A DNA stretch of 64,000 nucleotides from Dermanyssus gallinae. Its lineage: Eukaryota; Arthropoda; Arachnida; Mesostigmata; Dermanyssidae. The notes beneath the pieces are model-generated. The model was not told the DNA's origin. It ran no database searches and was given only the letters and a program-made list of their open reading frames with translations. Below are positions 56,285-64,000 of the stretch, one piece after another (the stretch's first letter is position 1; every line of letters begins with the position of its first letter). The stretch spans positions 1-64,000 of the forward strand of contig QVRM01001799.1 in assembly GCA_003439945.1 (NCBI GenBank). Reading direction: 5' to 3'. The position numbers were made by a program, and so were the translations under genes.

Positions 56285-56349
<65 letters not shown>
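56283..56349. repeat. (TA)n microsatellite
   Basis: About 60 bases of uninterrupted TA. Confidence 0.95.
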
Positions 56350-56351
<2 letters not shown>

Positions 56352-57024
56352 GGAATGTGAACTAACTAGAAGCGTCGCGGCTGGGCAACCAGAGGGCGTG
56401 CTCTTTTTAGATAAAATCCGCAAGATCTGAAGTGGGGTAATCGAGCCCTGTTGTTATTGTGGGTAGAATAGTTCAGTTCGGCGTAACGCTATCCATAAAT
56501 ACTTCATTTTCCATATAATTAGTTAAACTCAACAGACACCCAACCGCTAGCCTCGTATTCTCTATTTCTCTTTTTCGAACCATTTTTGCAATATATACAA
56601 TACATGGTTAGTGTTCATACTGTATGCTATGTGTGCTATAGTGTCATTATTTCCATATGTTGCTCCGTGCCTGTTTGCAGCATTGGTGACGGGACACCCT
56701 CGTAAGAGTCAAAGCATTGACCACAAGGTCAGCTGCCACATAAAGAGTACCCCTTATAAGTTACAACTTCCTCCAAATCAAAAACATTTAGTTTGCGAAA
56801 TGAATTTTGCGTTGTCTGATCATAATTTATGAGCTTCATTAGAGAACTCTTTCTCTCTCTGACTCGTTGCCTCTAAGCGTTTTTATAGAATCCTCGCCTG
56901 TGGACAAGCGAGCAATGAAGAAGAACGGCAGAGACGGACAGAGTTAGCTAAGAAGCATTGGCGTGCAAATCTTATTGGTATTGACAAGAGGTTGCTTATA
57001 TTCGATCACCTCTGTACAATTCAG

Positions 57025-57552
57025 TCTATTGTACAGAATTTGTCGGGCAATCCGCATCAAGTTTCGGGCTCGTTCTGTTAAGTCACGGCGACCGCATGCA
57101 CATACATATGTGCGTAACCAACGTTCCTGCAGGATTTCTTCGGCAATCATATTTTGCCGGAAGTCCGTCCAAACGTGGAGATATTTCTGCGTTCGTCTTT
57201 GCGACTTCTCAATACGGTGAAATAGATGATGGACTAACTATTGTGCTTATGGACAATATTGCTATCAAAAACCAGACTGGACCACCATATGATACCGAAG
57301 TGCTAAGAAGTAATCGTACTTCTTCACTCGTGGCACTGGTTTTATGTAAGTATAATATAATACTAAAACTGTGTTAGCAATACTGACATAACTGACGATT
57401 GTGTGGGTTCGACTGATGTGTAGTTTATAAGTTGCTTATTGACACTTGATCGAAGGCTTTTAGTATGCATTGTGATAGCCATTACTGCTGTAGCGGTTGT
57501 TCGAGCGAGCGGCTCACAGTTCGTATTGTTCGCAAGCACTTTCTTTCCCTGA
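57025..57552 (+). CDS. Unrecognised gene with C-terminal membrane segment (partial)
   Basis: Two exons are proposed. The first is 57025-57345, after an acceptor (caattcag), with donor ttat|gtaagt. The second is 57464-57552, after ggcttttag, ending in TGA. They join in phase 1. The first is open across 107 codons and includes GLVLLSHGDRMHIHMC, GDISAFVFATSQYGEIDDG, LTIVLMDNIAIKNQTG and SNRTSS (NQT and NRT sequons). The junction creates a hydrophobic stretch, LVALVLLCIVIAITAVAVV, then a short tail, as in a type I membrane protein. That a membrane helix forms exactly across the splice supports the model. I do not recognise the family, and the upstream exons are unknown. It converges on ARL6IP1. 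Confidence 0.42.
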
Positions 57553-58195
57553 TTTCGACAAATGAAAAAGATTCGAACGCGTTCATAATCAATCAATCAT
57601 CAAGCATTATTTCCGTTCGTCACGCCGAGATTCGGCATGTCGCTCCCATGTCCAACGCCGGCCATGAAAGTGCCATTCAGTCCCCTGGACCAGCAGCTAG
57701 CCATAATTCAAGGGGCAATGCTATCCTCTCCTCCGCAAATCTAATCTGGAACTAGACGCTAGCTGTTACGTCTACTTCAAACAAGACAGCACACCGTTTC
57801 AGAGATGGGTTGTTCTTTGAGGCTGCCGGTGTGCGATTATTCTCCCTAATCACCTCGCCATGTGGTGTGCGTATTTAGAGATGAGGCCATAGCTCTATTT
57901 GTCCGCACGTAGAAATCGGACCAAGACAACAGCATACAAATGTTAAAAAAATGTCTAAACGTTTTAAGTTTTTTTTTTTTAAAGTTTATGTTCCAATATT
58001 CTTGCTCCTCTATTTTCTGAACCTCTAATAGGAATGATTTGCCTTAGTAAACATTGTTGTAGCTGTTGAGTACGGATCAGAGTGGATAAGCGTTACGCGT
58101 CATCAGTTCCGCCGTAGAAAAGATTTTCCCTCATCATCGACCAGCTATGAACGACATCGACGCTCGCGACGGCTGCTGAGTGATCGTACAACCGT

Positions 58196-61100
58196 CTAGT
58201 GTAATTTCGCCTTGCTCATGACAAGCTGGGTCACCTTATCGAGTGCGCCGTTCTTCTTGAGCCCTGGCGTTAGTAGCACAAGCAACGTGACCAGCCACGC
58301 AGCAAAGAATCCGTTCAAAAGAGAACCCAACCAGGCTAGCACCAACAGAACACCCAGCGCGCACACGAGGAACTACAAAACAAAAGACAAAAACAACTGC
58401 GCCATTAGAGCTGCCAAACGGATGTACCAAAACTTGGTAAAGACTTATTATTATTATTATTATTATTATTATGGAGTCCTTAAGGTAACAGTCCATTACT
58501 GATCAGTACGTTTCTCGCAATTTGCACACGCATAAAGTTACGTAATCAAATAAGAGTCACTGAGCTCCAAACCATACTCACAAATTTGTTAGAATATTGG
58601 TCAAATCTATTAGAATCATCGTAAAAAGGTGATTATTATAGTTCCTTAGGCAAAATACAGATACTCACGTAAGCCTCGCCAATTCGGTAATTCTACAATC
58701 AAATTTGCATCATAGTAAGCACATAGTTTACATTACAAGGTAAATCTGACGTTTGCTGTTTAAGCATATATGCACTTAAAAATTCTGACAGTGCTTACCA
58801 ATTTAGGCGACTTTTCTTTTGCGTCGCAGACGGACGTGCATGCACACTGCAAGTCTCGGACGCCTTTGGAAATCACCTAAAATAGTTCAACCAGAGGCAT
58901 TTAAATAGATATATTCAGATTCAGAATGAAGTTTATTTGCCGAAAAAACTACCTTTTATAAAAGAGAGTGAATTTACACAGTCACATGGTCATATATACA
59001 AGTGTGTACATAGTAAACACGTAATCCAGTTCATCGGTATGAAACAGCATTGTAACAAGGAAATACACTCAACACAACAGTATTGCCGACCTCTTGTATG
59101 GTGGCTCTTACAACTCATGAATCAATTAACATATCCACAGCTCTTCACTTTGCAAGGCCTGCCAATTCCCTCATCGGTCTGTTACACCAAGATACCTTTC
59201 TAATTCCCAAATCTATTCACAGAGAAGAGATACCTTATGCGTCCTGAGAGCGTGCTGTAAATATATCGGTTCACTGGGAGTGTCGGAACCGACCACTTCT
59301 CCCAGTGATTAATCTAAATCGGTTATTTATACTGTGGAGCGTACTACATACAACTAAATTCGTTAGATGTACTAGTTATCAGCCCGCTATGATTGTCTTC
59401 ACCCTGCACTCTTATGTGATTCTCTTCCGTCTAGAAGTATTGGCTATTACTTCGAAGTTCATTGGGATCTCATGCTTCACATACATGAGGCCTTTCCAGC
59501 AGAAGAATGCAGCAACGGGACAATGGTTAACCATGCCCAACTAATGCAACTAGCAAGACTTAAACCTGCAACAACTAATTTGTTGTTTGAGGTAGCCATA
59601 GCAGCGTCCCATTTGGAGTAGTACCATATTCGCATAAGTAACATTTCGCCTCTATTAATGCTTCAAATTCTGCTTGCGCGAACGTGTAGGCAAATTCACT
59701 CGCAAATAAGTTGCAACTTAAGTTCACTAGCAAGTAAGAGGTGTTACAGTCCGTACTGTCCATATTAGCTATATTGTCCATTAGCACGACTTAAAATATT
59801 TCATGAAACTATTTCACTTCCAAAAAATAATGTTAAAAGCTTGCATACAAGGCATCTGAAGCTGAAGTAACTAATAAAAGGATCGTGTATACACCACCCA
59901 AGCGTTTGATACTATTTAATGATTTCCAGCAATAATATTTAAAGTAACATATGTTAATAATATTACTAGTATTATTATAGAACAAATAGACTTTCAAATT
60001 CTCACGCTCCCTACGTAAGAACATCCTCTCCATGAAATAATTTACAAGTCTCTAATTTTATAAAGTTGTTTCTTTTCGCTAATTCTTACCTCGCAAATTT
60101 CCTCAAACTGACGTTCCTGCGGTGCACTCCACTTCGACGGATCAAATACCTAAAAAAAATGGCTTTAATTATATTCTTATTTGTACAAGTTTAGCTATTC
60201 CTTCTATGAATACCATTTGGTCAAAATATGCGTATGGACCTAGCAGAGTCCATAGGTTTGAAAAGATTGATGTGTACGTACAAATATTTATATAAATGTA
60301 AGATATATAAATAACGCAGATAATAGCATGTACACAATGTAACGTCAGGTAAATAATGAACATATGCAAGTGCCGTGTGTAGGCGATTATGTGTCCATGT
60401 ATATGTAAATAAATAATGTATATATATAACATAGCTAAAATATGCAATATCATATACACAAGGTAACGTCAAGTAAGTAATGTATATTACCCCGCTATAT
60501 GTAGGCTATGAAAGCTAACTTCTTTGATCTAAAGTCACACCCTTGGGTGCCCGACCCTCAAGAGGGTTATGTTGTATGTGTAGTCATTTTTAATAAAGCT
60601 TCTAGCACCTTACTATATCTGGGGTGCGCGTGAATGCATTTTCGCCTCCTGAAAAACCTCTATTCCTAGACACAAGCGAGCTTAAGCTCTTAAAGTTGAA
60701 TATAGCAATGTGATCTTAACCATAACATTAGCGAGTATGGTAACAGATGCAAAACCGCTGAAAATTTAACAGATATCTTTGCCCTAAATAAAGTGAAGAT
60801 CTCTATGGAATGTCACTAATGTTCCGGTATAGCTTTGAAATATAAATATATTCAGACACATATTACCATTGACATTGAAAACCTATCACTAGAAAGATCG
60901 TACTTAAACTATTAAATGTAAATTAAAGAACTACAAGATCTGTAGCTAATACCTTCGGTGTGATGAGGGGAACAGCCGCATCGGCTATGAGCACAAACGC
61001 AGCAAGTAGAGGAAAGAGCGTCAAATTTGACATATCCATGCAGTAGAGGATCCTGCAATAAAACAAGCATGCGACACATACAGATCACCACACATTAAAT

Positions 61101-61831
61101 CGTATAAGAAACTATCGTAGGTAAGAGTTCACTTTTCCCGTAGGCAGAGATCAACTACAAAGTACGTAATCGTGAGGTTCTACAGTCCAAGACACACATA
61201 TATTATTCGAACTTATACATAGATTTCCTTCCATGAATGTATTAAAGCGACACAGGAACCGCGCGTGTAATACTACTACAACCGCTACTTACAAGTAGAG
61301 GAGCGTGGTTACTCCAGCTATGACTGCAGGGAAGAATGGCTTCTCCCAGACGAGCAAGCTCTGTGTGAGAAGAGCGATTTCCCTCCAAGCTGTTAGCCGC
61401 GCTTTGAGGGCTGCCGCCCCCGCGTCCTGCAAAGGGGAAATCATTTCCTGTCAGACTTTAGGGGCGCTTCCAAGCACAAAGAACTTAGGAGTTATAACAA
61501 ACCACGACTAGAAGAAAACAAAGCAGACAAAACAAACACGCACGCACCGTTCCAAATGCCTTTTTATCAACTCAAACAGAAAGGAGATTAGAATAAGATG
61601 CACATGTATTAACAAAAAAAAAGGTAAATTGGTACATGTGTGAACAAATCATAGCATCTTAAAATTGTTCTTGTATATGCAGGTGTTGTAGATACAGGCA
61701 CAGGCTCATCACCATAGATTACAAAGTAAGAGCACCCAGTGGCACCCGGGATCTTCCTGGTTTCATTATAAATGAATAAGATAACACTTATATACAAAAA
61801 AGCTGGCGTGATCATCTTCGTAAACACACGT

Positions 61832-61892
<61 letters not shown>

Positions 61893-62016
61893 GGAGAGCG
61901 AGACAGAGAGAAAGGAATGCCGCGCTTAAATTGAATTATTCATCATAGTTTACGCGCAGGCCTATTTGCAAGCGAGTTTGATCACACGGCGCTGCCATAC
62001 TGTCCGTCACGGTCAT
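58196..62016 (-). CDS. ARL6IP1: ARL6IP1, ER-shaping reticulon-like protein
   Basis: Six exons on the minus strand: 61954-62016, 61293-61426, 60953-61052, 60090-60149, 58799-58876 and 58196-58372. They total 612 bases, 203 residues plus stop, the human length as I recall it. ARL6IP1 sits in the ER membrane through hairpins, shapes tubules and binds ARL6. Exon 2 has LTAWREIALLTQSLLVWEKP, which matches the family's LQGW...LRWE region, and then the first membrane hairpin. Exon 3 has LFPLLAAFVLIADAAVPLI, exon 4 PSKWSAPQERQFEEICE (family NKWTTEQQQRFHEIC), and exon 6 the second hairpin, ending TPGLKKNGALDKV. All junction phases agree. Exon 1 (MTVTDSMAAPCDQTRLQ) rests on phase, position and total length only, and its donor (cgc|gtaaac) is weak. 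The other exons are secure. Confidence 0.9.
58446..58471 (+). repeat. (TTA)n triplet repeat in ARL6IP1 intron 5
   Basis: Eight or nine TTA units, about 75 bases upstream (in transcript sense) of the last coding exon. Confidence 0.9.
61832..61900. repeat. Compound (TA)n(GA)n microsatellite in ARL6IP1 intron 1
   Basis: About 20 bases of TA directly followed by about 45 bases of GA with small interruptions. It ends about 55 bases from the proposed exon 1. Confidence 0.93.
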
Positions 62017-63906
62017 CTTATTGGCCTTTTTCCCACAAGGTCCCACTTTATTGGCCGGACAAATCTACAACGGCCTAGAACTATGCAATAACCTGGTTTG
62101 TTTTCTCTGCGTAACAATCGTGTGTTAAATTTGAAACACGTGTTAAATGTAATTGCTAAGGAGAAGCTTCAGCCATTTGTGCGCAGTGGCCAGTGGTTTG
62201 CCTTCTCACATAGACAGCTACTGAACCTGCAGATTCTGTGCTTAAATTGAGGAAATTGATGGTTGAAATTCCAGAGAAATAGTGTTTATACATTACACTC
62301 GCCGACGCCTTAACCTGACTTACCATGCGTAGATTCTGTGTAAATGTGTTCCTTTGGGATCAATCTAAAGCCTTTCGATGGATTATACGATCAGACAAAT
62401 TATTCGATTTTCTGGAAGCCAGCCAGTCACGCTTCTGTCTCGAAGCCCGTATGGCCACACAAGGAACCCTTCAGACAAATCTCCTATTAAATATGCTGTC
62501 CAGTCTCCCACATCTCCTCGCAGGAGGAAATCGTCAACATATCTCCCAATGAGCATGCTGTTCAGACACATGTTCCACATCTCTTCAGCTCAGTCACCGT
62601 ATACATTACGTGCTTCATTAACTTTTACCCCATATGAAAGGGTGCGCATACCCATGTGGGACGCAGCCTTAATTGACTTGTTAGCCCCATCTCTAATCAA
62701 TGCAGGGGTGGCCCACGCGAGTCATGCAACTACGCTGGCCAAAAGAAGAGTAGGAAATATGCCAGCAAAGAGTACCCCATGATTTCCACCCCTTAGCATC
62801 TGAGATTCTGGGCAGTCCAAGCCCAAGATTAACCGAATGTTTGCGAAAGAGACTCGCTGGATATTTAAGGAGAGGGAAATTCAGTAATCTAGGCTACTTG
62901 AAGCAAATGTTTCTAAAAAAATATACCAAGTAATATCTATATGTATCCGACTCTCCAGAACATGTACTCAATTGCTCGACAGTTAACTATCATAGCCTGT
63001 TGTTAAGTTCACCCCCACGAGCCGACGCTTGAGCCAGGGCTGTTTGAACTTACCTTTTTACCATAACTAATTATGTCCATCAAGTGGCGCTTCATTCGGC
63101 GGTTAGCTCAATTTCATTTTCAAAATTTGCAACTCCACTTGAGTGGAAAGCTAAGAGATCTGCTCAATGGCCTTATGGCGCGCATTATCAACTGGACCTA
63201 GATTCCTCCGCAACGCAAGAAAATTCGCTCTTAACAGTGATACATTAGCCAGGCATACTGAATCAATACTCACACCGGCGATGGCACGATCCAGCACGAA
63301 TGGCTGATATCGAGATGTTTTCAACCAGGCAAAATATAGTATAATATAATATAGACTCATAAATAATATACCAACAAGTACATTTATTACTACACTAACT
63401 CTGCATGCTGGTAAATCATGTATGATCTTATAATAACACCCCAAAATTGCCTTCTTACGTACATCTTAATTAACATGTAGTTCGTACAAGAAAAACCATC
63501 AGGGAACTATCTTCAAGGATGCATTTTGACATAAGCCATCGAAATACAACGTTGATGTGCTCCGTATGTTGGAGAGGATTGGAAACCACATAGCAATGGG
63601 TTCCCCTTACGTTGTTAACGCATATGCCTAAGAAATGATTCGCCAACGTGCGTTGTACATGAGAGGAAGTGTAAGTTTTGGCCTAGCAGGAGATTAGATA
63701 TCGAAAGCAGTTGTATTTTACAGCAGCCCAAGCTTGACGGCTTTAAGTTAAATTGAAGAAAAGTCTCTATACAATGTTGAAATATCTTCGTACGATGTCG
63801 AGCGAAATTTAAGGTATTTCCACCGCTATCTGCATAATTTGCATAACAACGATGATTGGACATATATGGCACATGCGACTATTTATATGCATTCTCGTTT
63901 CTGTGT
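62017..63906. other. ARL6IP1 upstream region
   Basis: The ARL6IP1 promoter and any 5' non-coding exon should lie here. No other gene is recognised. The overlapping open frames at 62325-62782 are on both strands and do not resemble a known protein. Confidence 0.4.
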
Positions 63907-63924
63907 TATATATATATATATGTA

Positions 63925-64000
<76 letters not shown>
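63907..64000. repeat. (TA)n/TG-interrupted microsatellite at the window end
   Basis: A TA tract with periodic TGTA interruptions that runs off the end of the window, similar in make-up to 36784-36977. Confidence 0.95.

Larger units (their letters stand above)
53011..57024. other. Spacer with one dispersed repeat
   Basis: Apart from the dispersed-repeat copy at 54786-54945 and the (TA)n run at 56283-56349, I see no gene. A possible coding exon at 56683-56832 (acceptor tttgcag at 56682; VSCHIKSTPYKLQLPPNQ) is too weak to call. It could be an upstream exon of the next gene. Confidence 0.45.

Noticed and set aside
62020..62054. Two CCAAT boxes as ARL6IP1 promoter elements
   Set aside because: They lie only 4 and 34 bases before the proposed start codon, which leaves no room for a transcription start between them and the ATG.
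62325..62782. Overlapping open frames, with a minus-strand YVDDFLL resembling an RT catalytic box
   Set aside because: A single YVDD match without any other RT motif, and with stops on both sides, is expected by chance. The plus-strand frame is equally unconvincing.

Overview
This is an animal nuclear genome window. Genes are split by spliceosomal introns with canonical GT/AG borders, and animal-type orthologues can be assembled exon by exon. The gaps are filled with LINEs, mariner/Tc1 elements and TA microsatellites. The gene set, together with LINE proteins that recall those annotated in ticks and mites, suggests an arthropod, most likely an acarine. That placement is an inference, not a demonstration.

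Five conserved genes can be reconstructed with consistent splice phases. HEXIM (+, 183-2848) encodes the 7SK/P-TEFb inhibitor. RTRAF (CGI-99/C14orf166; -, 3988-13746) converges on HEXIM and carries one extra base in its third coding exon. FEM1B-like (+, 24258-31083; nine exons, 688 codons) is a CUL2 substrate receptor. MRPL44 (-, 35023-38432; three exons, 332 codons) encodes a mitochondrial ribosomal protein. ARL6IP1 (-, 58196-62016; six exons, 203 codons) encodes an ER-shaping protein. Two further multi-exon genes look real but were not recognised: one on - at about 33168-34158, and one on + at 57025-57552 with a C-terminal membrane segment.

Layout: 0-14 kb holds the tail-to-tail HEXIM/RTRAF pair, whose introns contain a deleted mariner and LINE debris. 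14-24 kb is a long intergenic tract between the divergent RTRAF and FEM1B genes, rich in triplet repeats and (TA)n. 24-38 kb holds FEM1B, the unknown - strand gene and MRPL44. 38.9-53 kb is a nest of transposons: a LINE relic, a Tc1 fragment, a 1,014-bp foldback element with ~0.46-0.50-kb arms, an LTR-like segment, a full-length LINE with an open 1,231-codon ORF2, a 5'-truncated second copy of that LINE, and a complete-length but broken mariner. The truncated copy and the mariner both lie inside an older R1-like LINE. 53-57 kb is largely featureless. 57-64 kb holds the unknown membrane-protein gene and ARL6IP1.

The genes are unrelated housekeeping functions (transcription control, RNA metabolism, protein turnover, mitochondrial translation, ER shape) and do not form a pathway. 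The most notable material is in the transposon nest: the foldback element, the repeated placement of TA-target transposons inside TA microsatellites, and a probable recent LINE insertion. No clearly new biological system is visible.
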